Origin: Erythrobacter tepidarius
Lineage (GTDB): Bacteria; Pseudomonadota; Alphaproteobacteria; Sphingomonadales; Sphingomonadaceae
Length of the DNA: 64,000 bases
Reading direction: 5' to 3'
Assembly (NCBI RefSeq): GCF_002155695.1
Contig: NZ_MUYJ01000013.1
Location: 51,417 to 115,416, forward strand
Positions 9,606 to 18,711 of the stretch are shown here, in pieces (the stretch's first letter is position 1; the number at the start of each line of letters is the position of its first letter). The notes under the pieces are model-generated. The model was given only the letters and a program-made list of their open reading frames with translations, ran no database searches and was not told where the DNA came from. The position numbers and the translations under genes were made by a program.

Positions 9606-10709
9606 ATGCAGAGGGCGGATGTGCTGGTGGTGGGCGGCGGAATCGCGGGGCTTTCGCTGGCCGCACGGCTGGCGGCGCAGGCGCAGGTGGTGGTGCTGGA
9701 GGGCGAAAGCGCGCCGGGCTACCATGCCTCGGGCCGGAGCGTGGCTTTCGCGCATTACGGGCTCGGCAACGTGCCGGTGCGCGATCTCACCGCGCTGAGC
9801 ATGGCCGAACTCGCCGCGCACGCGCATGTCCATCCCGCACTGCATATCGCCTCTGCCGACCAGATCGCGGCGCTCGATGCGCTGGAGGACGTGCACCGGC
9901 ATTACGCTTGCGATTACGCCCGCATCGGCCCCGAGGAAGCCCTTGCGCTGATGCCCGCCCTGAGGCCCGAGGCCTGCGCGGCGGCGCTGGTCGATCGCGG
10001 TTCGCTCAAGCTCGATACCCACGCGATGCTCCAGGCCGCGAGCGCAGACGTGCGCGCCGGCGGCGGGCAGGTGATAACCGGCGCGCGGGTCACCGCGGTC
10101 GCGCGTGAGGGCGAGACATGGCGGGTGACCACCTCAGCCGGGGACTTCACCGCCCCGATCCTCGTCAACGCGGCAGGTGCCTGGGCGGATGAATTCGCAC
10201 GGCTCGCGGGCGTGCGCCCCATCGGCATCGAGCCGCGCCGCCGCACCGTGATCAGCTTTGCCGCCCCGGAAGGGGTGGACGTAAGGGCCTGGCCCTTCAC
10301 CAAGACCGTGGGCGAAGGCTTCTATTTCCTGCCCGAGGGCCGCAGCCAGATCCTCGCCTCGAGCATGGACCAGACCCCGTCCGAACCCTGCGATGCGGCG
10401 CCGGAAGAACTCGACATCGCCATCGCCGCCGACCGGGTGGAACGGGCAACCACCCTCGGCATCCGCCGCATCCCCCACAGCTGGGCGGGTCTCAGGAGTT
10501 TTGCGCCGGACGAATTGCCGGTGGTGGGCGAAGCGGCCGGCGCACCCGGCTTTTTCTGGTGCGCAGGCCAGGGCGGCGCGGGGTTCCAGACCGCGCCTGC
10601 CCTCTCGCGCATCGCGGCAGCGGCGGTGCTGGGCCAGCCCTTGCCTGACGATTGTGCGCAGGCAGGCCTGACAGCGGCGATGTTTTCGCCCGCCCGCCTC
10701 GGCGCGTAA
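9606..10709 (+). CDS. FAD-dependent oxidoreductase, glycine/D-amino-acid oxidase-like (DAO family)
   Basis: A 367-residue flavoprotein with an N-terminal Rossmann dinucleotide site VLVVGGGIAGLSLAARLA, a GYHASGRSVAF segment for FAD binding, NAAGAWADEFARLAG in the middle and a C-terminal GLRSFAPDELPVVGEA...GFFWCAGQGGAGFQTAPALSR segment, as in DAO-family oxidases. The reading frame opens earlier, but ATG at 9606 (or GTG at 9603) is the sensible start because the Rossmann strand begins three residues later and GGGAG precedes it. Likely substrate is a small amino acid or related secondary amine; sarcosine oxidase and D-amino-acid dehydrogenase are alternatives. Its 3' end overlaps the antisense methyltransferase frame. 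Confidence 0.8.
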   Translation: MQRADVLVVGGGIAGLSLAARLAAQAQVVVLEGESAPGYHASGRSVAFAHYGLGNVPVRDLTALSMAELAAHAHVHPALHIASADQIAALDALEDVHRHYACDYARIGPEEALALMPALRPEACAAALVDRGSLKLDTHAMLQAASADVRAGGGQVITGARVTAVAREGETWRVTTSAGDFTAPILVNAAGAWADEFARLAGVRPIGIEPRRRTVISFAAPEGVDVRAWPFTKTVGEGFYFLPEGRSQILASSMDQTPSEPCDAAPEELDIAIAADRVERATTLGIRRIPHSWAGLRSFAPDELPVVGEAAGAPGFFWCAGQGGAGFQTAPALSRIAAAAVLGQPLPDDCAQAGLTAAMFSPARLGA

Positions 10710-11526
10710 CGCGGTACTTCGCCAGCCTGCCGCTGAACACCACGCGACCGGCCAGCACCGGCGCCAGCGGCGCCAGCGGACGCATCAAGGCCCGCTCGAT
10801 CCGTGCCGCCCAGCGCAGGCGCGACGGGTAGAGCCGACCTTCGAGGATGTTGAACCAGTCGGTCTCCACACCCGTCAGGCGCGCGGTGACGAGCGCAAAT
10901 TCGTGCTCGTCGATCTTGTGCTCGTCCGCGGTGATGTAGGGCGTCTCGCCGCTGTAGATCCAGCGCCGCATCCGCGGATAGAGCACCCGCCGAACCGGGC
11001 CGCTCTCGCGGATGGCTTGCAGGCGGGTATGGGTATAGAGCTCGTCGCCGACAACCTGTGCGCCGGGCTTCAGCACCCGCGCGATCTCGGCCACGGTCGC
11101 GGCGATATCGACATGGTGCAGGATATCGACGAACACCGCGGCATCAAAGCTGTTGTCGGGATAGGTCAGGGCCTCGGCGGGCATGGCGGCGAAGGCGACA
11201 TCCACCCCGCTGCGCCTTGCGCGGGCCTCGGCGATGGCGAGGCTTTCGGGCGAGAGATCGCAGGCCGACACGCGCGCGCCCAGCTTGGCGATACGGACCG
11301 CATCGTCGCCGAACCCGCAGCCCAGCACCAGCACCGCCTTGCCCGCCAGATCGCTGGCGAGCAGGCGGTCATACATCGACCAATAGGCATTCCACGGCCG
11401 CCGCGCGGTGCTGACGATGACGTCGTCGGCCACTGGACGCAGCGCCTCCTCGGCAGCATTCGCGGCGTGTTTGCGATGATATTCGAGCTCGCGCTGCTGA
11501 CGAGCCGTGAGGACGGTGCTGGACAT
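10492..11526 (-). CDS. Class I SAM-dependent methyltransferase with a C-terminal readthrough tail
   Basis: The SAM-binding motif I is VLVLGCGFGDDAVRIAKLG, motif II/III are VSACDLSPESLAIA and FDAAVFVDILHHV, followed by EIARVLKPGAQVVGDEL. Start ATG at 11526 (MSSTVLTARQQRELEYHRKHA) is chosen over the non-conserved upstream start. The recognisable fold ends near residue 275 (RVVFSGRLAKYRV). The frame then stays open for about 70 more residues of Arg/Pro/Ala-rich sequence that is antisense to the end of the flavoprotein gene. Those extra residues may be a recently extended tail. Substrate is unknown; ubiquinone/menaquinone-type UbiE-like methylation is only a family resemblance. Confidence 0.7.
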   Translation of the reverse strand: MSSTVLTARQQRELEYHRKHAANAAEEALRPVADDVIVSTARRPWNAYWSMYDRLLASDLAGKAVLVLGCGFGDDAVRIAKLGARVSACDLSPESLAIAEARARRSGVDVAFAAMPAEALTYPDNSFDAAVFVDILHHVDIAATVAEIARVLKPGAQVVGDELYTHTRLQAIRESGPVRRVLYPRMRRWIYSGETPYITADEHKIDEHEFALVTARLTGVETDWFNILEGRLYPSRLRWAARIERALMRPLAPLAPVLAGRVVFSGRLAKYRVTRRGGRAKTSPLSGLPAHNRQARAGPAPPLPRCARGQARSGTPRRPGLRTRKSRVRRPLRPPPAIRPAQNS

Positions 11527-11623
11527 GGCCCACAGATAAACCGTCCGGGGCAAGGCCGTCTTGCCCGCGTTGGGCTGCTGTGCCGGAATGGGTCGGCACG
11601 CGCTGCCAGACTTACCTGCCCCT

Positions 11624-12976
11624 CTATTTGAACAGCACCAGTTCCTCGGCCATGGTCGGGTGGATCGCGATCGTAGCGTCGAAATCAGCCTTGGTGAGGC
11701 CCGCCTTCACCGCGATCGCAGCGGCCTGCATGATCTCGGGCGCTTCGGGGCCGATCATGTGGATGCCGACGATCCGGTCGTTCGCGGCATCGACCACCAT
11801 CTTGTAGAGGCACCGCTCGTTGCGGCCCGCCACCACGTTCTTCATCGGACGGAAATCGGCCTGATAGACCTTGATGCTGCCGAGCCGGTTGCGCGCCTCG
11901 CTTTCGGTCATGCCGACCGCGGCGATCGGCGGGTGGCTGAACACGGCGGATGGCACGCAGGAGTGATCGACGGCATAGGGCTGGCCCGGGCCGAACACGG
12001 AATCCGCGAAGGCCTGGCCTTCGCGGATCGCAACAGGGGTGAGCTGCACGCGGTCGGTCACGTCGCCAACGGCATAGACGTAAGGCACATTGGTGCGGCT
12101 GAAGGCATCGACCACGATTTCGCCGCGCGTGCCGATTTCGACCCCGATGGCCTCCAGTCCCAGCCCCTCGCTATTGGGGACGCGCCCGGTGGCAACCATC
12201 ACGCAGTCGAAGATGCGTGGCTCCTGCCCGGTCAGCTTGACCAGCAGCGTGCCGTCTTCCTGTTTCTCGATATGCTCGAGCTCGGCCATGAACAGGAACT
12301 CGATGCCCTTGACCATCGCAATCTGCAGCAGCCTGTCACGCAAGGCCTCGTCATAGCCGCGCAGGATCGTGTCGGAGCGGTTAGCAACCGTCACCTTGCT
12401 GCCGAACTCGTTGAAGATACCGGCGAATTCATTGGCGATATAGCCCCCGCCGGCGATCAGGATACGGCGCGGCAGCCGCTCGAGATGAAACGCCTCGTTC
12501 GAGGTGATGACGTGTTGATTGCCGGGGAATTCGGGAATGTGCGGGCGCGCGCCCGTGGCGATGAGGATATGCGCGGCAGTGACTTGCCGGCCGCTTGCCA
12601 GCGTGATCTGGTGATCGCCGGTGATCGTCGCGCGCTCGTTGAAGATGGTGACCTTGTGGTTGGACAAAGTCTCGCCGTAAAGCCCTTCGAGCCGGGCGAC
12701 ATCGTTCTGCACATGATCGCGCAAGCGTTGCCAGTCGAAGCTCTTGCCTTCGATGTTCCAGCCGAACTGGCGGGCGTCCTCGAGATCCTCGGCGAAATGC
12801 GCGCCATAGACCAGCATCTTCTTGGGCACGCAGCCGCGGATGACGCAGGTGCCGCCGACGCGGTATTCCTCGGCCACTGCCACCCGTGCACCGTGCGCGG
12901 CAGCGACGCGGCTCGCGCGCACGCCGCCAGAGCCTGCCCCGATGGTGAAAAGGTCAAAATCGTACTGATCGGCCAT
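11624..12976 (-). CDS. gor: Glutathione-disulfide reductase
   Basis: NADPH-dependent reduction of oxidised glutathione in the cytosol. The 450-residue flavoprotein has the FAD site DLFTIGAGSGGVRASRVAA, the redox-active disulfide GGTCVIRGCVPKKMLVY (C-x4-C), the NAD(P) site ILIAGGGYIANEFAGIFNEFG with downstream Arg residues (VANRSD) fitting NADPH preference, the ATGRVPNSEGLGLE block and the dimer-interface HPTMAEELVLFK C-terminus with catalytic His and Glu. ATG at 12976 is selected because AGGAGG lies upstream and MADQYDFDLFTIG is the normal N-terminus. The gene appears monocistronic. Confidence 0.95.
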   Translation of the reverse strand: MADQYDFDLFTIGAGSGGVRASRVAAAHGARVAVAEEYRVGGTCVIRGCVPKKMLVYGAHFAEDLEDARQFGWNIEGKSFDWQRLRDHVQNDVARLEGLYGETLSNHKVTIFNERATITGDHQITLASGRQVTAAHILIATGARPHIPEFPGNQHVITSNEAFHLERLPRRILIAGGGYIANEFAGIFNEFGSKVTVANRSDTILRGYDEALRDRLLQIAMVKGIEFLFMAELEHIEKQEDGTLLVKLTGQEPRIFDCVMVATGRVPNSEGLGLEAIGVEIGTRGEIVVDAFSRTNVPYVYAVGDVTDRVQLTPVAIREGQAFADSVFGPGQPYAVDHSCVPSAVFSHPPIAAVGMTESEARNRLGSIKVYQADFRPMKNVVAGRNERCLYKMVVDAANDRIVGIHMIGPEAPEIMQAAAIAVKAGLTKADFDATIAIHPTMAEELVLFK

Positions 12977-13100
12977 GGGCGCGCATCCTCCTGTGAGTGC
13001 TCGCGGGCTATAGCCCAAGCAAGGAAGAATTCCAATGGCAGGGCGAACAGCAGGCCTCCCGGCCTTTCACCCTTGCCGCTGGTGCGGCTACACGGGAATG

Positions 13101-14609
13101 TCAGGCGCTCGCGGCGCGGGAACGGCCGGCATCGCCACGGCCACGGCCGCGGCGGTTGCGGCTGCGATTGCCGCCGCCATTGCCGCCGCCATTGCCCTGG
13201 CCATGCCCTTGCGGGCGGGCAGCGCCCTTGCCGGCATGCGCGGGTTTGCCGCCCTGCGGCCGGCGATCGCTTTCCGTCCGGCGCGCTTGCGCGTGCGGGG
13301 CGCGGCGCTCGCCTTGCGGGCGTCTTTCGCAGCTGTGCTCGCCCTGTCGGGGGCGATGCTCGCTCTTGGAGGCCCCGCGCTGGCCGAGTGGACGCGGCTG
13401 CACCCGCTTTACTGGCTGTCGCGGTGCAGGCTTTTCCGGCCCGACACCTTCGACCACCGCGCGGAAATTGGCCGGCAGCGGCAGGCGCTCCGGCTCCGCG
13501 CCGGTCGTCTTGCGAATGTCCTTGAGATAGGCCCGCTCGTCCTCGGCACAGAAGGCAATCGCCACCCCGTCGCGCCCCGCGCGCGCGGTGCGACCGATGC
13601 GGTGGACATATTGTTCGGGCACGTTGGGCAGCTCGAAATTGATCACATGGCTGACGCCCGGAATATCGATCCCGCGCGCGGCGACATCGGTCGCGATCAG
13701 GATCGGCACGCGCGCCTTGCGAAATTCATCGAGCGCACGCTGGCGCTGCGGCTGGGACTTGTTGCCGTGGATGGCGTTGGCCTCGATGCCGGCCTGCGCG
13801 AGCTTCCTCACCACCCGGTCCGCGCCGTGCTTGGTGCGGGCGAAGATCAGCACGCGCTCGATCACGCCGGGCACCGCGTGGCGGCCCTTGAGGATCATTT
13901 CCAGCAAGGACAGTTTCTCGTCCTGCTGCACCATCAACAGGTATTGCGCGATACGCTCGGCCGTGGTGCTTTCGGGCGTCACCGAAACCTGCACCGGATT
14001 GTGGCAATAGCCGCCCACCAGCTCCCTGATTGCCTTGGGCATGGTGGCGCTGAAGAACAGCGTCTGGCGCTGCTTGGGGGCGAGCTCGCGGATCTTGCGC
14101 AGCGCATGGATGAAGCCGAGGTCGAGCATCTGGTCAGCCTCGTCGAGCACGAGGATCTCGATGCCGGAGAGGTTGAACGCCTTCTGGTCGACCAGATCGA
14201 GCAGGCGGCCGGGCGTGGCGACGAGGATGTCGGTGCCGCGGTGCAGCTTGTTGCGATCCTTGCCCACCGAAGTGCCGCCGACGATGCACTGCACCTTGAG
14301 ACCAGCGAGCGCGCCGTAATCCTTGGCGCTGTCGGCGATTTGGACCGCGAGTTCGCGGGTGGGCGCGAGCACCAGCATCCGGCAGGATTTGAACGGGATC
14401 GGCTTGTCGGCCTCGCGCAGACGATCGATACCGGGGAGCATGAAGGCGGCGGTCTTGCCCGTGCCGGTCTGGGCGATGCCGAGCAGGTCGCGCCCCTTGA
14501 GCACCGGCGGGATCGCCTGTTCCTGAATCGGCGTGGGCGCCGTATAGCCCTTGATAGCCAGGGCCTGGAGCACGGGCTGCGACAGCCCGAGGTCAGCAAA
14601 TGTTGTCAT
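13101..14609 (-). CDS. DEAD-box ATP-dependent RNA helicase, RhlE-like, with Arg/Gly-rich tail
   Basis: RNA-unwinding ATPase of 502 residues. Motifs seen in order: Q motif (YTAPTPIQEQAIPPVL), I AQTGTGKTAAF, Ia PTRELAVQI, Ib TPGRLLDLV, II VLDEADQMLDLGF, III FFSATMP, IV VLIFARTKHG, V ATDVAARGIDIPGV and VI YVHRIGRTARAG. From about residue 385 the tail is very basic and rich in Arg, Gly, Pro and Asn (HGQGNGGGNGGGNRSRNRRG), typical of RNA-binding extensions. ATG at 14609 gives the conserved start MTTFADLGLSQPVLQAL; ATG at 14621 is an alternative. Probable roles are ribosome assembly or cold/RNA turnover, not determinable here. Confidence 0.92.
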   Translation of the reverse strand: MTTFADLGLSQPVLQALAIKGYTAPTPIQEQAIPPVLKGRDLLGIAQTGTGKTAAFMLPGIDRLREADKPIPFKSCRMLVLAPTRELAVQIADSAKDYGALAGLKVQCIVGGTSVGKDRNKLHRGTDILVATPGRLLDLVDQKAFNLSGIEILVLDEADQMLDLGFIHALRKIRELAPKQRQTLFFSATMPKAIRELVGGYCHNPVQVSVTPESTTAERIAQYLLMVQQDEKLSLLEMILKGRHAVPGVIERVLIFARTKHGADRVVRKLAQAGIEANAIHGNKSQPQRQRALDEFRKARVPILIATDVAARGIDIPGVSHVINFELPNVPEQYVHRIGRTARAGRDGVAIAFCAEDERAYLKDIRKTTGAEPERLPLPANFRAVVEGVGPEKPAPRQPVKRVQPRPLGQRGASKSEHRPRQGEHSCERRPQGERRAPHAQARRTESDRRPQGGKPAHAGKGAARPQGHGQGNGGGNGGGNRSRNRRGRGRGDAGRSRAASA

Positions 14610-14933
14610 GTAAACTCGCATTGTGTGCGGCGCGCCTGCGTCAATCCTGAACGGATGACGGGCGCGGCGCGGGGGTTGAAACCGCCCGCGTGAAAAGGGA
14701 AGTCCTGAGAGAGAACCGAGGCGCGGCCGGGGCGGATGTTTTTTGGAATTCCGCCGCTTCACGCATGGCTAGCGCGCTTCGATGGGGCGCATGTGGGGGA
14801 TGCGCAGCCAAAAGTCAAAGGATTATCGATCGGGCGCAATCACCGTGGCGAAGGGGATCTCTCCGGGATAGGTTCCGCGGGCCGGTTCGCCCCGTGCATC
14901 ACGCGTCGGAGCAAAACGCCAATCCTTCGCGCA
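14610..14933. other. Intergenic region (324 bp), nothing recognisable
   Basis: This gap separates the start of the helicase gene from the end of the TonB-domain gene, both on the minus strand. It should hold the helicase promoter. Short open frames here are compositionally poor and not family-like. No RNA gene, repeat or clear terminator was recognised. Confidence 0.5.
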
Positions 14934-15329
14934 TCAATCCTTCTCGCGCATTTCCACGTAGTTGAGACGACCCTCATAGGTCCCCTCGACCGGCTGGCCA
15001 TTGGCATCCAGCGCCGGTTCGAAGCTGTGGTGCTTGAGCAGCACTTCGCACAGCTTTTCATTCACGTAGTTCATGCGGAACCTTTCGGTCAGGTGACATT
15101 CGGTCGGTGCGCCCGTCGCATCGACATCGAGCCGGTAGCCCACCTCGCGGCGCCAGACCCTGAGGCGCGAGGATGCCGTCAGGAATTCGCGCTCGCCATC
15201 GAAAGAGATCAGCCGCGCCGGCCTGGCCTTGGAGCGCGCCGTGCTGTCCGCCGGATCATCCTGTGCCTCCAGCGCGGAAGCGGTGCCGAGGGCGAACAGA
15301 ATGGTGGCAGGCAGCATCAGATTTTTCAT
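14934..15329 (-). CDS. Small secreted protein with a TonB C-terminal-like domain
   Basis: A 131-residue protein with a signal peptide of about 20 residues (MKNLMLPATILFALGTASALEAQ). From about residue 50 it resembles the TonB C-terminal fold: VGYRLDVDATGAPTECHLTER, the two-layer segment with conserved Gly and Cys, then EKLCEVLLKHHSFEPALDANGQP and the final EGRLNYVEMRE strand. It has no proline-rich linker or membrane anchor, so it is a free periplasmic domain rather than a full energy transducer. The start is taken at the ATG giving the signal peptide; a longer frame reaching 15557 adds Arg-rich sequence with no homology signal. Function unknown. Confidence 0.7.
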   Translation of the reverse strand: MKNLMLPATILFALGTASALEAQDDPADSTARSKARPARLISFDGEREFLTASSRLRVWRREVGYRLDVDATGAPTECHLTERFRMNYVNEKLCEVLLKHHSFEPALDANGQPVEGTYEGRLNYVEMREKD

Positions 15330-15567
15330 CACAAGGCCCCGGAACAACGAAAGCGGACAGGCGCGGGGCCGCGACGATAGCCGTTCGGCCCGGAGACGCA
15401 AATCTTCCGCGGCAAAGCGGAAAATTCGGTGCGAAATGTCCCGCACCGGGCGATGCTGTGGCCGTTTCTTGCCGACGCGCGCAAATTTGCGCCTTGCCGG
15501 CAAAATATTTGCAATGGCGCACCGCGAAGCAGCGCGGCCGGTGTGGCACGCGCGCATCAGCGCCGCG

Positions 15568-17130
15568 TCAGGCCAGACCCGCCGCCGCCATCAGCGCTCT
15601 GGTGCTGGGATCGAAGTCTCCCTCGCCCGCATCGATCTGCTTGGCGATCGCCTTGCCCAGCTCCACCCCGAACTGATCGAAGGGGTTGATTCCCATCAGC
15701 ACGGCATTGGCGAAGGTGCGATGTTCGTGGAAGGCGATCAGCGCACCGAGCGCGGCCGCGTCGCAATCATCGACGAGGATCGTGGTCGAAGGCCGGTTCC
15801 CCGGATAGGCGCGCGCCGGATCGTGGGAAGGCTTGCCCGCCATCAGCGCTGCACCCTGCGCCAGGCAGTTCATCAGCAAGGTGCGATGATGCACCGGATC
15901 GAGCGCGTCGCCCGACGCGATTGAGGCAATGAAATCAACCGGGATTAGATGCGTGCCCTGATGCAGCAGCTGGAACACCGCGTGCTGCGCGTCGGTGCCG
16001 ACCCCGCCCCAGGTGACAGGGGCGGTTGGCCCGTCGACCGGCTCGCCATCGAGCGTGACGCTCTTGCCGTTCGATTCCATTTCGAGCTGCTGAAGATAGG
16101 CAGGCAGCAGCGCGAGGCGCTCGTCATAGGCGAAGACCGCGCGCGTCTGACACCCGTGCAGACGGGTGTAATACTGATCGGCAAAGGCGGCGAGCAGCGG
16201 GGCGTTGGCGCGGCCCTCGGTCGTGCGGAAATGATCATCGACCGCCTTGGCACCGGCCAGCATGGCGGAAAATTCCTCCATCCCCACCGCCAGCGCGACC
16301 GGAAAGCCGATCGAGGAGAACAGCGAATAGCGCCCGCCCACGCTTTCGGGGAATGGCAAGATGCGGGTCTCGTCCACCCCCCATGCGACCGCCTTGTCCG
16401 GCGCGGCGGTGAGCGCGACGACCCGTCCGCCGGGATCGGCGATGCCATTGTCCGCCAGCCACTTCAGCGCGCTCGCGGCGTTGGTCATGGTCTCGATGGT
16501 GGTGAAAGTCTTGGAGGCGACCGCAATCAGCGTGGTCTGCGGATCGCAGGCGGCAAAGGCGCGTTCGAGCGCCAGCCCGTCGATATTCGAGACCACGTGA
16601 ACCTCGACCAGCGCCAGATCGCGGGTCAGCGCGTCGATCGCCAGCGCCGGGCCGAGCGCCGAGCCGCCAATGCCGATCGCGATGCAATGGCGCACTTCGC
16701 CGAGCGCGCCTTCGTGGATCGCGGCGACCAGCATCCCCATGCGCGCAAGCAGCGCCTCGGCCTCCTCGACCTGGGCCTCGGTGCCGCTGCCCCGAAGCGC
16801 TGCGTGGGTGGCGGCGCGGCCCTCGGTGACATTGACAATCCCGCCGGAAAACAGCGCCTCGCGCGCCGCGGCAAAGCCCGATGCGGCGGCCAGAGCCTCG
16901 AAGGCCGCGAGTTCGGCCTCGCCCAGATGGGTCTTGGCGAAGTCGATGATCATGCCCGCCTCTGCCGCGCTACCGGGCGCAAGCGACCATGCGATGCGCC
17001 GGGTCATGGCTGCCGCGCGCCCGGGATCGGCGGCGAACAGCGCAGCCAGCGACACCGGCTCCAGCGCCCGCAGGCGTGTCCATGCCGCGGCGACACCTGA
17101 CGTGTCGCGCGCCCATCCCGATCTGCTCAT
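15568..17130 (-). CDS. pgi: Glucose-6-phosphate isomerase
   Basis: Interconverts glucose-6-phosphate and fructose-6-phosphate. The 520-residue enzyme has the sugar-isomerase (SIS) fold signatures EGRAATHAALRGSG, IGIGGSALGPALAIDAL, ASKTFTTIETMTNA for phosphate binding, the PGI signature VGGRYSLFSSIGFPVAL with catalytic Glu/Arg region, NGKSVTLDGEPV, and the GTDAQHAVFQLLHQGTHLIPVDFI histidine segment. The final part has NPFDQFGVELGKAIAKQ, holding the catalytic lysine. ATG at 17130 is preceded by AAGGGGA. It is divergent from lepB with only 49 bp between start codons, so the two promoters must overlap or lie inside the flanking 5' ends. Confidence 0.95.
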   Translation of the reverse strand: MSRSGWARDTSGVAAAWTRLRALEPVSLAALFAADPGRAAAMTRRIAWSLAPGSAAEAGMIIDFAKTHLGEAELAAFEALAAASGFAAAREALFSGGIVNVTEGRAATHAALRGSGTEAQVEEAEALLARMGMLVAAIHEGALGEVRHCIAIGIGGSALGPALAIDALTRDLALVEVHVVSNIDGLALERAFAACDPQTTLIAVASKTFTTIETMTNAASALKWLADNGIADPGGRVVALTAAPDKAVAWGVDETRILPFPESVGGRYSLFSSIGFPVALAVGMEEFSAMLAGAKAVDDHFRTTEGRANAPLLAAFADQYYTRLHGCQTRAVFAYDERLALLPAYLQQLEMESNGKSVTLDGEPVDGPTAPVTWGGVGTDAQHAVFQLLHQGTHLIPVDFIASIASGDALDPVHHRTLLMNCLAQGAALMAGKPSHDPARAYPGNRPSTTILVDDCDAAALGALIAFHEHRTFANAVLMGINPFDQFGVELGKAIAKQIDAGEGDFDPSTRALMAAAGLA

Positions 17131-17179
17131 CGCCGTTCCCCTTTGCGCATGTCTGCGGCGGCGAGTAAGGGCAGAGGCG

Positions 17180-18016
17180 ATGGATGTTAAGAGCCAATCT
17201 TTCACGGACCCCCGGCTTGCTGCCGCAGTCGCGCCGCGCCGCCGGGAAGGTGGCGGATTCGTCTGGTTTCTCATCAAGTTGCTGGTGGTTGTCCTGGCGC
17301 TTCGCGTATTCGTATTCTCGCCTTTCTCGATCCCTTCGGAGAGCATGCTGCCCCGGCTGATGAAGGGGGATTACCTGGTTGCGGCCAAGTGGCCCTACGG
17401 TTTTTCGCGCCATTCGCTGCCCTTCGATCTGCCCCTGCCCGCCGGCCGCGTGCTGGCAAGCCCGCCCGAACGCGGCGACGTGGTGATCTTCAAGCACCCG
17501 GTCGACGGCAGCGACTACATCAAGCGGGTGATCGGCCTGCCGGGCGATTCCGTGGCGGTGATCGGCGGGCAGGTGGTGCTCAACGGCCAGCTGGTGGAGC
17601 GCAAGCCCTTGCACGATTTCCTCGCGCCGATGTCGCCCAATACCGGCTGCACATGGGGCGGCAGGGTGGTGCAGCTGAAAGACCGCAGCGAGGCCTGCGC
17701 CTACCGCCGCTTCCGCGAGAGCCTGCCCGGCGGCAGGCGCTACGAGGTGCTCGATTTCGGCCTCACCCCAGGCGACAGCTTCGCCCCCGTCACCGTGCCC
17801 GAGGGCATGATGTTCGTGATGGGCGACAACCGCGACAATTCGCGCGACAGCCGCTGGCCAGCGGCAGCCGGCGATGCGGTGGGCCTCGTCCCGCTTGAGC
17901 GGCTGGTGGGACGCGCCGGGATCATCGTCTGGTCAACCGACGGCAGCGCCGAGTGGGCCAAGCCCTGGACATGGTTTTCCGCCACCCGTTGGGCCCGGAT
18001 CGGAGCAAGCCTGTGA
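17180..18016 (+). CDS. lepB: Signal peptidase I
   Basis: Inner-membrane serine protease that cleaves Sec and Tat signal peptides. The 278-residue protein has a single N-terminal membrane helix (about residues 27-47), then the catalytic serine in SIPSESMLPRLMKGD (about S55), the catalytic lysine in DYIKRVIGLPGDSVAV, and the box E motif MGDNRDNSRDSR. An insertion at about residues 145-175 contains two cysteines (NTGCTWGG and EACAYRR), as in other alphaproteobacterial LepB proteins, which could form a periplasmic disulfide. ATG at 17180 gives the standard length. It overlaps the downstream rnc start (GTGA). Confidence 0.95.
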   Translation: MDVKSQSFTDPRLAAAVAPRRREGGGFVWFLIKLLVVVLALRVFVFSPFSIPSESMLPRLMKGDYLVAAKWPYGFSRHSLPFDLPLPAGRVLASPPERGDVVIFKHPVDGSDYIKRVIGLPGDSVAVIGGQVVLNGQLVERKPLHDFLAPMSPNTGCTWGGRVVQLKDRSEACAYRRFRESLPGGRRYEVLDFGLTPGDSFAPVTVPEGMMFVMGDNRDNSRDSRWPAAAGDAVGLVPLERLVGRAGIIVWSTDGSAEWAKPWTWFSATRWARIGASL

Positions 18017-18696
18017 CCGGACTCGATCGCGCCACCCGCGAATGGCTCGAAGTGCAGGGCTTTGCCGTGCGGGACGAAGCGCCCTGGCTCGAAGCGCTCA
18101 CCCACGGCAGCTTCAACGGCGCGGGCGGCGGGGCGACCGATTACCAGCGGCTCGAATTCCTCGGCGACCGCGTGCTCGGCCTGGCGGTTGCGAGCTGGCT
18201 CTACCGCGCGGGCGACGCGCCGGAGGGACGGCTCTCGCAGCGCCTCAACGCGCTGGTCAGCGGGGCGACCTGTGCGCGGATCGCGCGGCGGATCGGGCTG
18301 CCCGCGCATATCCGGCTCGGCAAGCAGGCCCGCGACGATGGCGGGGCGGACAGCGAGAAGATCCTCGGCGACGTGATGGAGGCGCTGATCGGGGCCTGCT
18401 TCATCGAGAACGGCTTCGATGCCGCGCAGAGCGCCGTCTATCGGCTGTGGGCGCGCGAGCTGGAAGGCGATCTCGGCAAGGCCAAGCATCCCAAGAGCGC
18501 GCTGCAGGAATGGGCCGCGGGCAACCGCCGCCAGATGCCGCAATACGAGGTGATCGACCGTTCCGGCCCCGATCACGCGGCGCGCTTCACGGTGCGGGTC
18601 TCGATCCGCAATGTCGGCGAGGCCGAAGCCACCGCCTCGAGCAAGAGCGCGGCGGAAAAGCTTGCTGCCAAGGCCTTTCTCGAGCGGTTCGGCTAG
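18013..18696 (+). CDS. rnc: Ribonuclease III
   Basis: Double-stranded-RNA endonuclease for rRNA and mRNA maturation. The 227-residue protein has the catalytic signature YQRLEFLGDRVLGLAVA near residue 45, with metal-binding acidic residues continued in DSEKILGDVMEALIGACF, and a C-terminal dsRNA-binding domain (HPKSALQEWAAGNRRQMPQYEV...KSAAEKLAAKAFLERFG). GTG at 18013 overlaps the lepB stop by four bases (GTGA), giving the normal N-terminus; the earlier in-frame ATG at 17953 would lie well inside lepB. lepB-rnc-era is a conserved gene order in alphaproteobacteria. Confidence 0.96.
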   Translation: MTGLDRATREWLEVQGFAVRDEAPWLEALTHGSFNGAGGGATDYQRLEFLGDRVLGLAVASWLYRAGDAPEGRLSQRLNALVSGATCARIARRIGLPAHIRLGKQARDDGGADSEKILGDVMEALIGACFIENGFDAAQSAVYRLWARELEGDLGKAKHPKSALQEWAAGNRRQMPQYEVIDRSGPDHAARFTVRVSIRNVGEAEATASSKSAAEKLAAKAFLERFG

Positions 18697-18711
18697 ATTT
18701 CGTTCACCAAA

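Noticed and set aside
11561..13525. 654-codon plus-strand frame across the glutathione reductase gene
   Set aside because: Complement of a well-conserved flavoprotein with correct start and RBS; no motif in the plus-strand translation.
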